The translations under genes and the position numbers were made by a program. A stretch of 64,000 nucleotides of DNA from AWTP1-13 sp963775835 (GTDB taxonomy: Bacteria; Pseudomonadota; Alphaproteobacteria; Rhizobiales; Hyphomicrobiaceae), in NCBI GenBank assembly GCA_963775835.1, contig CAVZKV010000013.1:376069-440068 (forward strand), in the 5' to 3' direction. The notes beneath the pieces were generated by a model that was given only the letters and a program-made list of their open reading frames with translations, ran no database searches and was not told where the DNA came from. Every line of letters starts with the position of its first letter. The first letter of the stretch is position 1. This document shows, one piece after another, positions 1-9,214 of this stretch.

Positions 1-252
1 AAGATTTGAACAGCGCCGCCGAAGGCGCCGGAGCGCACCGCTGATAGCGAACGTTGATACGGGAAGTCGGCCGCCCCAGTGCACGCATTGCGGTCAGCAG
101 TGTACGCACAACGCGAAGCCATTAGGCAAATTCCCTCTACACCGATGGGCATCCGCGTCTCCGTGAACTACTCGTTGCGAACGGCGAGGGAGGTCTTTTC
201 GCGGCGGATCGAGCGTTTCATGGTTTTTGCAACAAAGACAGTCGGCGAAGCG

Positions 253-1875
253 ATGCCGGTCTACGATGCGGTCGTCATCGGTTCTGGCTACGGCGGCGGT
301 GTCGCAGCATCCCGCCTCGCGCGCATGGGTCTGCGCTTGGCGGTCCTCGAGCAGGGGCGGCTTTGGCGGCCCGGCGATTTTCCGACTACGGCCAAGGCAC
401 GGCTCAAGGCAATACGGCTGACGGGCCGCGCGCCGAAGCTGGGCGATCCTGCCGGGCTCTACTACCTGTCGGTCGGCAAGGGGCTGACCGTGTTCGGCGC
501 ATCCGGCCTCGGCGGCGGGTCGCTGATCAACGCCGGTGTCGTGCTTCGGCCCGATCTTGGCAGATTGCGCAAGGCCGGTTGGCCGGATGCGGTGGTCAGC
601 GATGGACTCCTGCTGAAGGGACTCGCGCGGGCGGAGGCAATGCTCGGTGTCGCGCCGGTGCCCAGTCCCGAGCGCTTTGCCAAGTTTGCCGGTATGCGCA
701 GGGCGGCAGAAGCGTCGGGCCGTTCGGTGCAGTTGCCGCCGATGACGATCTCCCATAGTCCGGGACCGAACGTTGCAGGCGTGATGCAGTACGCCTGCCG
801 GCATTGCGGGGACTGCTGGTCGGGTTGCAACGTGGGCGCAAAGAACACCGTCGGGATCACATACATCGCCGATGCGGTCGATCATGGCGCAACGGTGTTC
901 TGCGAAAGCCGGGCCCAGTCGATCTCCAAGACCGAGAGCGGGTGGGAGATCGTGGTGCAGGATCTGTCGAAGGCGAGCGCAAGCCGGCGCATCGAGGCGC
1001 CGATCGTCGTCCTGGCGGCCGGCACATTGGGGACCACCGAGTTGCTCTTGCGGGCGCAGCAACGTGGTCTCGAGCTCTCGGCGAAGCTGGGTGAGAAATT
1101 CTCAGCGAACGGTGACGACCTCGTATTCGCGAGCAATCTCGAAGAGCCGGTCAATGCCATTGCCACGGGCTTTCCGTCTCAGGCGCCACGGGGGGCCGCG
1201 CCGGTCGGGCCCCACAGCATGGCGCTGATCGACCTCGGCGACGAGCATGGCCCTGTGTGGGTTCACGACGGCACGATGATGGCCCTGATGGCTGCACTCG
1301 CTCCCCTCAGAGAATTGCTGAAACTGAAAGTCGGGGAAGCCCTCCGGCTATTGAAACAGGGTATCTACGGCGACGAGCTGAGCCGGTCGCAAATCCTCTA
1401 CGTCGTCGCGCATGACGATGCGAGTGGCCGCCTGCGGCTTCAAAACGACCATGTCGTGGTCGACTGGCCGGGCTACAGCGACGCGCCGGAGCGCGTGAGA
1501 GCGGAGCAGAAGGTCAAGGCGATGATCGAAAGCATGGGTGGTGTGTTCAACGCCAACCCCTTCGCCATGACCGCGTTCGGCGGCAACCGGATCATTGCCC
1601 ATCCACTCGGCGGATGCGCGATGGGTGAAACGGTGGAGGAAGGTGTCGTGGCGCCGGACGGGCGGGTGTTCGATCCAGCAAAGGGGCCGAAAGGCGTTCA
1701 CGATGGGCTCTACGTGTGCGACGGGGCGGCGGTCCCCTCGGCGATCGGCGTCAGCCCGCTCTTGACGATTACGGCCCTTGCGGAGCGCGCGATGATTTTG
1801 GCGGCGGAGCAACTTCAGAGGAAGCTCGACGTCGACGCGACGCCCGCTCGCCCGGTGCGGGATGCCGCGATGTAG
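253..1875 (+). CDS. GMC-family FAD-dependent oxidoreductase (cholesterol-oxidase-like)
   Basis: The protein (about 540 residues) begins with a dinucleotide-binding motif GSGYGGGVAASRLA at residues 9-22, which binds FAD in GMC oxidoreductases. A Cys-rich segment CRHCGDCWSGCNVGAKN lies near residue 182. The C-terminal GMC signature has AHPLGGCAMG near residue 448 and DGAAVPSAIGVSPLLTI near residue 490. Such enzymes oxidise alcohols or sterol-like hydroxyls. The substrate cannot be told from sequence. I chose ATG 253 because it puts the FAD motif at the usual distance from the N-terminus; the frame is open to 79 and ATG 220 is an alternative. No signal peptide is evident from 253. It stands alone, with the broken luxR-like gene downstream on the other strand. 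Confidence 0.88.
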   Translation: MPVYDAVVIGSGYGGGVAASRLARMGLRLAVLEQGRLWRPGDFPTTAKARLKAIRLTGRAPKLGDPAGLYYLSVGKGLTVFGASGLGGGSLINAGVVLRPDLGRLRKAGWPDAVVSDGLLLKGLARAEAMLGVAPVPSPERFAKFAGMRRAAEASGRSVQLPPMTISHSPGPNVAGVMQYACRHCGDCWSGCNVGAKNTVGITYIADAVDHGATVFCESRAQSISKTESGWEIVVQDLSKASASRRIEAPIVVLAAGTLGTTELLLRAQQRGLELSAKLGEKFSANGDDLVFASNLEEPVNAIATGFPSQAPRGAAPVGPHSMALIDLGDEHGPVWVHDGTMMALMAALAPLRELLKLKVGEALRLLKQGIYGDELSRSQILYVVAHDDASGRLRLQNDHVVVDWPGYSDAPERVRAEQKVKAMIESMGGVFNANPFAMTAFGGNRIIAHPLGGCAMGETVEEGVVAPDGRVFDPAKGPKGVHDGLYVCDGAAVPSAIGVSPLLTITALAERAMILAAEQLQRKLDVDATPARPVRDAAM

Positions 1876-2196
1876 GAGAGCCGCCATCGATGCATGCGAC
1901 GATAGGTCGAGCGAAAAGGCTGGGCCAAATATCACGAGGGTCCTGGAAGTCAAAAGGGGATAGCCAGCGCCATTGCCGAACGCAGGCGTGATAACGCACG
2001 CAGCACGGACAAACCGCAGATATCGGTTGTCTGTCGCAAGGGATCAAAAAATTGTCTTGTGGGTCTCGTCATCAGCAGAAACCGGAGGGTGATTACTGCG
2101 GTGCTCAAGGCCTTTTCATGCAACGAGATCGGATGCGCGATATCGCGACACCCGGTGGACGCCAGACGATAACGAAGGGCAATGCTGGGCTCCAGT
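1876..2196. other. Intergenic region, no gene recognised
   Basis: About 320 bases between the GMC gene and the convergent luxR-like remnant. I see no protein-like frame, RNA gene or strong hairpin here. Confidence 0.4.
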
Positions 2197-3005
2197 TCAT
2201 GGGATTAACTGTTGTCGCATAGCCTCGGCCGCAGCGTGTGCGCGGTTGCGAGCGCCGAGCTTGACCTGCACTTTCTTGAGGTGACTACGCACAGTCTCCT
2301 CGCCAATGCCGAGGCGCTTGGCGATCTCGTTGCTTGACATCCCCAATGACACCAGGCGCAAGACGGCGAGCTCCCGAGGCGTTATGCGAGGCTGGCTGCC
2401 AAACCGTCTTGGGTCGTCGGTTACCACTTGTTCAAGTCGCAGCGCGGTAAAGCTGGCGGCGGCGATGAGAAGAATGCGGAGCGGGTGTGTCAGCAGATTG
2501 CAGAGGACTTGGCGCGACCAGTAGGCCACAAGCCAACGTTGGCCCACGCAACAGGTGAGGGCGTCCCGGATGCCGTACTTGAGCGCGAGCTCATAAGGCC
2601 ACCGGTCAGCGCCGATCGGCTCTAGCGTCTTCATCGTCTCGGTCCAGGTGTAAGCCAGGAGGCTGGTCTTAGCCATCATGATCCCAGGGTCGTATCCCTG
2701 CGCCGCCTTGGTGGCGTATTCATTCCACCACCCGCGGGAGCCGACGAGTGAAGAAAGACATCCCTTCCAAGCTGAATAGAGCGCCAGTCAGACGTCCGCT
2801 GCGGCATGCGGCCCACACCGAGCACATTGACGGGGAGGAGCTTTGATGCGAATTCATCGAGAGCATCGAGTATCGCATCCGGCGTCCTCGCCTGGCTCAC
2901 ATGAGACGTGAACCTGTTGAGAAGCGGGGTCGGGGGCGTCGGCGGGGTGATCGCAGGTAACGTTCTGAAGGGCACTACGTTTCCGCGCTTGTGCATGTGG
3001 TCCAT
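2197..3005 (-). pseudogene. LuxR-type transcriptional regulator, frameshifted
   Basis: Two overlapping minus-strand frames together make one LuxR-type regulator. The upstream frame (2676-3005) holds the start of the ligand-binding domain. The downstream frame (2197-2679) holds its remainder (DRWPYELALKYGIRDAL) and a C-terminal LuxR/GerE helix-turn-helix (ITPRELAVLRLVSLGMSSNE, then GEETVRSHLKKV). Reading into the second frame near 2729-2733 restores WWNEYATKAAQGYDPG, so one G appears to be missing from a short G run. The frame break separates the sensing half from the DNA-binding half. It may be a decayed gene or a sequencing indel. No luxI-like synthase gene is recognisable beside it. Confidence 0.8.
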
Positions 3006-3062
3006 CCGGCCGATTTCTATAAAATCCCTAAGGCCGAGCCTGCAACGATATGGATCAGTGAG

Positions 3063-3377
3063 CTATCGGGATAAATGCTGACCCCTTAAATTCTGCTGGC
3101 AATCGTGCTCGCCCATCGCCGGGGCGGTATCAATGCCTGCGCCCTTCGACGGCTCATCACTTGTTTCCGTGCGTCCGATGATCGGCAGGTAGCTCGCATA
3201 CAGGCGGCGGATAAATTCCAGGTCGTCCTGCATGAATAGTTGGGCTGCGGCGCATGCCAGCCGCGGGCTAACCTGGAAAGACCTGTTGAACTCGTCCAGG
3301 CCCTTCGGATAGCCGGCGCGCCACTCTGGGCACTCGTCGACAACAGGCGCTTCGACGAAGATCAAGTTTACACCCAT
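3063..3377 (-). CDS. Hypothetical protein
   Basis: An open frame of 104 residues starting MGVNLIFVEAPVVDE. I recognise no family. The middle (DDLEFIRRLYASYLPIIGRT) looks protein-like and helical, while the C-terminal third is low in hydrophobic residues and may not be native. It could be a fragment of a larger gene. It lies between the broken luxR-like gene and the EthD-like gene. Confidence 0.3.
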   Translation of the reverse strand: MGVNLIFVEAPVVDECPEWRAGYPKGLDEFNRSFQVSPRLACAAAQLFMQDDLEFIRRLYASYLPIIGRTETSDEPSKGAGIDTAPAMGEHDCQQNLRGQHLSR

Positions 3378-3507
3378 GCCGGCGCGAACTGATCGGCTCT
3401 TGTACTAAGGGAAGTTTGTGGACCGCCGCCTGCCTTGTGGTGCCGGCCGACCAAGCCTACAGTCGTTGAGCTTTGCTGCAGTTTCCCGCCATGAAACGGA
3501 GGTCAGC

Positions 3508-3825
3508 ATGATCCGCGTTACGGTCCTTTATCCCAACGAACCCGGTAAGCGTTTCGACCACGCCTACTACGCAGGCAAGCACTTACCCCTGGTCATGGAG
3601 CGGCTGAAAGGCTCCGGCATGCTTCGTTACGAAGTTGACAAGGGCCTAGCGGGCGGCGGTCCAGGGGCCCCGGCGCCGTTCATCGCAGCGTGCCATCTGT
3701 ATTTCAACGCCGCGGCTGATTTCCAAAAGGGGATCGGTGCGCACGGCGGCGAGATCATGGCTGACATCCCGAACTACACTGACATCTCACCACAGATCCA
3801 GATCAGTGAGGTCGTGGTTGGCTGA
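3508..3825 (+). CDS. EthD-family protein
   Basis: A 105-residue protein of the EthD/Dabb-type ferredoxin-like fold. It starts MIRVTVLYPNEPGKRFD, followed by the family motif YYAGKHLPLV and a C-terminal strand ISPQIQISEVVVG. Members are small dimeric proteins often found beside monooxygenases and other catabolic genes. The molecular role of this one is unknown. ATG 3508 is preceded by ACGGAGGTCAGC, a good Shine-Dalgarno at proper spacing, so I prefer it to the upstream frame extension at 3418. The P450 gene is the convergent neighbour. Confidence 0.85.
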   Translation: MIRVTVLYPNEPGKRFDHAYYAGKHLPLVMERLKGSGMLRYEVDKGLAGGGPGAPAPFIAACHLYFNAAADFQKGIGAHGGEIMADIPNYTDISPQIQISEVVVG

Positions 3826-4011
3826 GAGTGATCGTGGGCAAGGCTCCACGGCGCATATGTCCGTTGCCGGAGTGTATCGGCCATGGATCGATCGTGTCAT
3901 GGGCAAAAATGCCATGAGCTGTCGTGAGAGCGGGCACCGACCTGCAGCTGGGGGCTGGCTACCCGATCATAGGGTTTGGCGACCTTGTCGTGGTGAATGT
4001 GGTCAGGCACG

Positions 4012-5277
4012 TCAGGCAGTAAACATCGTGCCCCTGCGAAACTGGATGCTCAGCGGCATGTGTCGAATGCCGAGCAGACGGTTGCTCGGCATCCACTCGA
4101 TCGGCCCCTCGGGCGTGAAGGCTTCAACCCGCGCCAGCAGCTCGGCGAAGGCCAGCCGAATCTCCATGCGCGCCAGGCTGGCGCCAAGGCACACATGGGC
4201 ACCGAAGCCTAAGGCCACGTGACGGTTGGGCGAGCGGGCAATGTTGAAACGGAAGGGTTCGTCGAACACGGCCGAATCGCGATTGGCCGACATCTCCCAG
4301 TAAGTGACCTTGTCGCCGGCCTTGATGCGGTGGCCCTTGTAGTTCACCTCGCGCGTTGCCGTGCGGCGCTTGTGGATCGAGGGCGTGGTCCAGCGCAAGA
4401 CCTCGTCGACGGCGATGCGCATCTCGGCGATGCCGGTCGTGCGCAACCGCTCGAGCTGCTCAGGGTGTGCTATCAACGCTCGCAAACCGCCAGCGATGGC
4501 GCTGCGCGTCGTTTCGGCGCCAGCCGGAAATAGCAGCATGAAGAAATTGACCAGTTCATCATCCGTAAGGGGGCCGCCGTCGCTGCCATCTTCCCCTGGC
4601 TCGAGCTGCGCCCTGATAATCGTCGACATGATATCATCGGTCAGATTTTTGCGCTTCCGGGCGATCAGGCCGGTGGCGTAGTCACGCAGGCGCCGCGCAT
4701 AGTCTCTGGCAATAATCTCCGGCGTTGGTGCGGCGACACCGGCGTCAACCCATGCCGCAAGCTGCGCGCGGTCTTCTTGTGGCACTCCGAGCAACAGGCA
4801 GATCGCTTGCAGCGGGAGATCACGCGAGAAGCGTTCGACGAAATCGAACGGTTCGTTTTCGGGCAACGCCTCGATCAGGGCGACCGCGCGACGGCGCAGC
4901 TCCGCCTCAAGATCGTGGATGGCCCGGTTGGTGAAGCCCTTGTTGACGAGGCCACGCAGCCGCTTGTGCCGAGGATCATCGGTCCAGTTAAGGAACTTGC
5001 CAGCCTGGTACTCGTCATGCAGCCCGGTGCCGCCAGCAGTGCGCCCGCCACCCTTGTCGGAGGAAAACGTTACCGGATCGAGCATGATGGCCATGGCATC
5101 CTCGTGCCGGCTCATCACCCAGAAGCCCTCCCCATCAGGGGTTATGGGCGTTGGTTCATGCCAGTAGATGGGGGCATGCTCGCGTGCCCATGTGAAGTGC
5201 TCGTGCGGGAAGCCCTGGGCAAACGTGGCGTTGTCGGACAGATCGATGCTGGCGGACGGAACCAACTGAGCACTCAT
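4012..5277 (-). CDS. Cytochrome P450
   Basis: A 421-residue soluble bacterial P450. The I-helix oxygen-binding motif AGAETTR lies near residue 252, the K-helix ExxR (EVLR) near 292, and the haem-ligand loop FGAHVCLGASLAR with its Cys near 362. Length and motif spacing are normal, and there is no membrane anchor. It would hydroxylate a small hydrophobic substrate using electrons from a ferredoxin system, which is not encoded nearby. I chose ATG 5277 because GGAGGCG precedes it; an in-frame ATG 24 codons upstream lacks this. The convergent neighbour is the EthD-like gene. Confidence 0.93.
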   Translation of the reverse strand: MSAQLVPSASIDLSDNATFAQGFPHEHFTWAREHAPIYWHEPTPITPDGEGFWVMSRHEDAMAIMLDPVTFSSDKGGGRTAGGTGLHDEYQAGKFLNWTDDPRHKRLRGLVNKGFTNRAIHDLEAELRRRAVALIEALPENEPFDFVERFSRDLPLQAICLLLGVPQEDRAQLAAWVDAGVAAPTPEIIARDYARRLRDYATGLIARKRKNLTDDIMSTIIRAQLEPGEDGSDGGPLTDDELVNFFMLLFPAGAETTRSAIAGGLRALIAHPEQLERLRTTGIAEMRIAVDEVLRWTTPSIHKRRTATREVNYKGHRIKAGDKVTYWEMSANRDSAVFDEPFRFNIARSPNRHVALGFGAHVCLGASLARMEIRLAFAELLARVEAFTPEGPIEWMPSNRLLGIRHMPLSIQFRRGTMFTA

Positions 5278-5413
5278 CAACGCCTCCGGTGATGTTGTGT
5301 TGTCTCCACTAGAATGCCATGAAATCGACTGCTCGTGCAGGTGCGCCAAGCCGGAATGCGCTAATGTGCAAGGGGGGTGGCATTGCGTGGCACGATCGAT
5401 GTCGGATCGGGGT

Positions 5414-5510
5414 CACTTTGCTCCCTACCGCCGAGGTTTTTGGCACGGTCAATGTTACTCAGTAACCCGACGCCGATCCGGGCCCGTGCCCCACGGTGAA
5501 AACCTGCCAA
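5414..5510 (+). repeat. Dispersed repeat, copy 1
   Basis: About 95 bp closely matching 57110-57205 in the same orientation, with the shared core ACTCAGTAACC followed by GACGCCGATCCGGGCC. A related core, AATGTAACTCAGTAACC, occurs inverted at 39279-39295. It lies between the P450 and DUF1254 genes in a stretch (5278-5702) with no other feature that I recognise. Confidence 0.65.
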
Positions 5511-5702
5511 GGACGGTCATCGGTCGAGCGCGGTTAGCTCATCGATCTATTTCGGCATTGGGCTCTCTAATGATCAGGGTTTGCCCCGATGGCCGCTTTC
5601 AATTCTCGCTGCGAGCATCAAATTGCTAGCGCCTCGGGGCAGTTGTTTCGCTGCTTTATTCGATTGATGCCATTTCGCCCGCACAAACACGGAGGTCAAA
5701 AA

Positions 5703-7190
5703 ATGGCGAATGAGTTCATCATGACCCGCCGCAAGACGCTGCTCGGCGCCGCAACAGTTGCCACAGCTTCGGCCTTGGGATCAGAGCTAGTAACCAAGAC
5801 CGCGCAAGCACAGCGGCCCGCTGCAACAGCAGGGGCAAACCAACCCATTTCCGCGCAAGAGGCGCAGGCCATCGCGCAGGAAGCCTATATCTACCTGTAT
5901 CCGCTGATCCTCATGGACGTGACACGCAAGCAAATGACCAATCTTGACCCCAAGGTCAATCAATTCGGTGGGCCATCTAACGCGTTCACTCATGTCCGTA
6001 CATTTCCAACGGCCGAAATGAGGACGGTGGTTCGACCGAATTTCGATACCCTTTATTCGAGCGCTTGGCTCGACCTGACCAGTGGCCCGGTCGTCGTCTC
6101 AACAGCGGATACGGGTGGCCGCTATTTCATGCTGCCCATGCTCGACATGTGGACCGATGTTTTTGCCGTTCCCGGCAAACGGACCAATGGGACTGGCGCC
6201 GCCGAATTCGTTCTCGTGCCGCCGGAGTGGAATGGGCGGCTCCCGAAGGGCATTGAAAGCATCGACGCGCCGACGCCGTATGTCTGGATCATCGGCCGCA
6301 CTCAGACCAACGGTGTGAAAGACTACGAGGCTGTTCACAAGGTTCAAGACGGCTACAAAATTACGCTTCTGTCAGATTGGGGGAAACCGCCGCAGAGGCT
6401 CGAGCAAAAAATTGATCCATCGGTCGATACCAGAACCGAACCGGTGCGCCAGGTCAACGAGATGTCGGCGGATGAATACTTCAACTACGGCGCGGAACTG
6501 ATGAAGCACAATCCACCGCACGGCACCGACTGGTCAATCAATGCGCGGATGAAGCGCATTGGCTTAGAGCCGGGCGACGACTTCGACGATAGCATAGCCA
6601 GCGCCGGTGCTCTTGCGCAGGGTGCAGCCACAGGTTTGAACCTTATGCGGGAGAAGGCACCGACGATCGCGCGCGTAACCAATGGCTGGCAGATGAACAC
6701 CGACACAATGGGCGTTTACGGCAATTACTATCTTAAGCGCGCCATCGTTGCGCTAGTCGGGCTTGGCGCCAATCAGGTTGAGGACGCAATCTACCCGCTG
6801 AACGTCAGCGACGCGGATGGCAAGCCGGTCATGGCGGAAAACAAGTACGTTTTGCATTTCGGCAAGGACGAGCTGCCGCCGGCCGGCGCATTCTGGTCGC
6901 TGACATTATACGATGCAGAGGGCTTCCAGGTAGCCAATTCGCTCAACCGTTTTGCCATCGGAGACCGTGATCCACTCAACTTCAACGCCGACGGCTCGCT
7001 CGATCTTTACATCCAAAACCAGAGCCCTGGAGTTAACAGGGAAGCAAACTGGTTGCCGGCACCGAATAGCGGCCGGCTCGAATTGACGTTGCGGATCTAC
7101 GCGCCGAAGCCGCAGGTCGCGGACGGCGGCTGGAACCCTCCCCCCGTGAGACGCGATTCCGATGGCTCGGGCTCGCGAGCGTTGCAATGA
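5703..7190 (+). CDS. DUF1254/DUF1214 domain protein with Tat-type leader
   Basis: A 495-residue exported protein. The leader has a twin-arginine motif (TRRKTLLGAA, residues 8-17) and a hydrophobic run ending in Ala-rich residues, so folded export to the periplasm is likely. The first half matches DUF1254 (QEAYIYLYPLILMDVTRKQM, then RPNFDTLYSSAWLDLT). The C-terminal part matches DUF1214 (WSLTLYDAEGFQVANSLNRF, then GRLELTLRIYAP). The biochemical role of this family is not established. ATG 5703 follows ACGGAGGTCAAAA, a strong ribosome-binding site. No operon partner is evident. Confidence 0.9.
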   Translation: MANEFIMTRRKTLLGAATVATASALGSELVTKTAQAQRPAATAGANQPISAQEAQAIAQEAYIYLYPLILMDVTRKQMTNLDPKVNQFGGPSNAFTHVRTFPTAEMRTVVRPNFDTLYSSAWLDLTSGPVVVSTADTGGRYFMLPMLDMWTDVFAVPGKRTNGTGAAEFVLVPPEWNGRLPKGIESIDAPTPYVWIIGRTQTNGVKDYEAVHKVQDGYKITLLSDWGKPPQRLEQKIDPSVDTRTEPVRQVNEMSADEYFNYGAELMKHNPPHGTDWSINARMKRIGLEPGDDFDDSIASAGALAQGAATGLNLMREKAPTIARVTNGWQMNTDTMGVYGNYYLKRAIVALVGLGANQVEDAIYPLNVSDADGKPVMAENKYVLHFGKDELPPAGAFWSLTLYDAEGFQVANSLNRFAIGDRDPLNFNADGSLDLYIQNQSPGVNREANWLPAPNSGRLELTLRIYAPKPQVADGGWNPPPVRRDSDGSGSRALQ

Positions 7191-7614
7191 TAACGGGGTT
7201 GGGGCAGCCCTCGCCATGCGGTTCCTGAGCGGCGTCTCGCATTTTGTATTCGCAAAATTCGATGCTCCCGAACCAAAGTTTGGAGTGACAGTGCGCGTCT
7301 GTAAGGCGCTAGACAAGAGACAGCGCCGCTGTGGCTGTGGCGCCGAGGATGCCCGGCCTGTGCCGATTGTTGCAAAAGTATTCTGGACGTCGGAGCGACT
7401 ATTAGAGAACAAAATTGCCACAAGCAGGCGTGAGCCCATGCCGCAAGGTGGTGCACCGTCCCTCACTTGAAGGCTGCGCGAGCATGCCGAGCGCGCAGTT
7501 GAGCGGGGACGAGGCTTCTGGTGGGCGGTCGAGACGCAAGATGCGGCTAGCGTCTGGCAACGATGGGCTGCTCATCGGCCCGGGAATTCCGCGGGCTCCC
7601 GTCGATGGACCAGA
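7191..7614. other. Intergenic region, no gene recognised
   Basis: About 420 bases between convergent DUF1254 and plsX genes. The frames crossing it do not resemble any family that I know. It should contain the terminators of both genes, but I could not pick a convincing hairpin. Confidence 0.35.
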
Positions 7615-8640
7615 TCAATACTTTGACAATCTCGGCAGATCAGAGGTTATGCTTCTTGCGAGATCTGCGGTCACAGCGTCATGAGCAATCGCTATGGCGT
7701 TCGCAAAGCCCATCGTGTCGCTGCCTCCATGGCTCTTGACGACCAGGCCCTGAAGCCCGAGAAAAATTGCACCGTTGTGCTGGCGTGGATCCATCCGCTC
7801 TCGGAGCGCCTTTAGTCCCCGGCGTGCAAAGCCAACTCCAAGTTTGGCGGCAAAGGAGCCGGTGAAAGAGTCACGCAGATAAGCGGCCACTTGCTTAGCA
7901 GTACCCTCCGCAACCTTGAGGACAATGTTGCCAGTGAGACCATCAGTAACGATGACGTCTACCAAACCCAGGCTGATACCGTCGCCGTGAACGAAGCCCC
8001 GGTAGTCGAATCCCAGATCGGTGCGCTCGCGAAGTACGTCGTCGGCTCGCATGATCGCTTCGACGCCCGTGTCCCTTTCCACACCGGTGTTGAGCAAGCC
8101 GATGCTGGGTCGCTCGATATGAAAGAGCGCGCGTGCCATCGCTGCGCCCATCATTGCGAAGCGGGTCAACTCCTCCGCGTCGGCTCCGACATTGGCGCCA
8201 AGGTCAAGAACAATTAAATCTCTTTTGATGGTAGGCCACAGCGCAGCTAACGCCGGGCGCTTAACATCTGCGACTGTCTTGAGGCAGTGCCTTGCCATCG
8301 CCATCAGTGCTCCCGTGTTACCGGCAGAAACCATGGCATGTGCCTCACCGTCGCGGACAGCGCTCAGAGCAAGCCACATGCTCGAGTTTCTCCGCCCCAT
8401 CCGCAACGCCCTACTCGGCTTTGCGTCCATCGGCACGAAGATATCAGTATGTATAACGCGGGCACGCTGGCGCACCCTGTCATGGCTCATAAGGAGAGGG
8501 TTGATGCGTACCGCATCGCCCACGATGATGAATTCGGTATCGGGACACTGGTTCAGCGCCAACTCTGCGGCTGGAACGGTGACATCGGGTCCGTAGTCTC
8601 CACCCATTGCATCAAGCGCAACGATTGCTATCGCCGCCAT
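7615..8640 (-). CDS. plsX: Phosphate acyltransferase PlsX
   Basis: A full-length (341-residue) PlsX. Family signatures include the N-terminal VALDAMGGDYGP, SAGNTGALMAMA near residue 105, ANVGADAEELTRFA, VTDGLTGNIVLKVAEG and the C-terminal GSDTMGFANAIAIAH. PlsX converts acyl-ACP to acyl-phosphate for phospholipid synthesis at the inner membrane. In related genomes plsX normally sits between rpmF and fabH. Here neither is present and both neighbours are catabolic, so this may be a second, accessory copy or a displaced gene. Confidence 0.93.
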   Translation of the reverse strand: MAAIAIVALDAMGGDYGPDVTVPAAELALNQCPDTEFIIVGDAVRINPLLMSHDRVRQRARVIHTDIFVPMDAKPSRALRMGRRNSSMWLALSAVRDGEAHAMVSAGNTGALMAMARHCLKTVADVKRPALAALWPTIKRDLIVLDLGANVGADAEELTRFAMMGAAMARALFHIERPSIGLLNTGVERDTGVEAIMRADDVLRERTDLGFDYRGFVHGDGISLGLVDVIVTDGLTGNIVLKVAEGTAKQVAAYLRDSFTGSFAAKLGVGFARRGLKALRERMDPRQHNGAIFLGLQGLVVKSHGGSDTMGFANAIAIAHDAVTADLARSITSDLPRLSKY

Positions 8641-9214
8641 TCTGCAAACCTTTGATCGGTCAATCGACTGGCGGAACGCTAAGTGCGACGAGCCGCTGAA
8701 GCAATGCTAATCTCCTACTTGTCGTCGCTTGTCAGGCGTCGACAACGCGCGCTTCGCTGAACATCAGCCGAAGCGGTCGAAAAGTTGGAGTTTTGGCCCT
8801 ACGCTGACGGTAGCCATGGCCATCCGACAAGGCTCGATCTTCCTCCATTCGACGCTCTCCGATGGTGTGGTGTCCTTCGATGGATTGCCTCGCGAAGACT
8901 GCCAAGAGCGACGGGTACATGGGACCCCGCATTGCAATGACCGAAGAGAATCAAACACGGCGCCGAGCCACTGTCCGTTGCTGGGGCGAAGGAGCCATGG
9001 ACCGACCAGCCCATGCGCGAAAAATGCCAACGGAAACAAACCGGCTGACCAATTTATGAAAACGGGCCTTCAATCAGCCTCACGTGCGCAAACGCCTGCG
9101 CGCATGTCGCGATGGTCGATCTCGAGCACCGCGTTCTTGCGGCGGACGGATCCCACGCGAACGGCGGTCGTGATGCGCAACGCACCGGGACCGCCGCCGT
9201 GCGTCATGTGTGTC
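8641..9214. other. Intergenic region, no gene recognised
   Basis: About 570 bases between two minus-strand genes. Long plus-strand frames cross it only because they are antisense to the GMC gene. I see no independent protein-like sequence. Confidence 0.35.

Noticed and set aside
5520..5560. Possible tRNA-like segment near GCGGTTAGCTCATCG
   Set aside because: Only a short D-arm-like match; no anticodon or T arm follows at the right distance.
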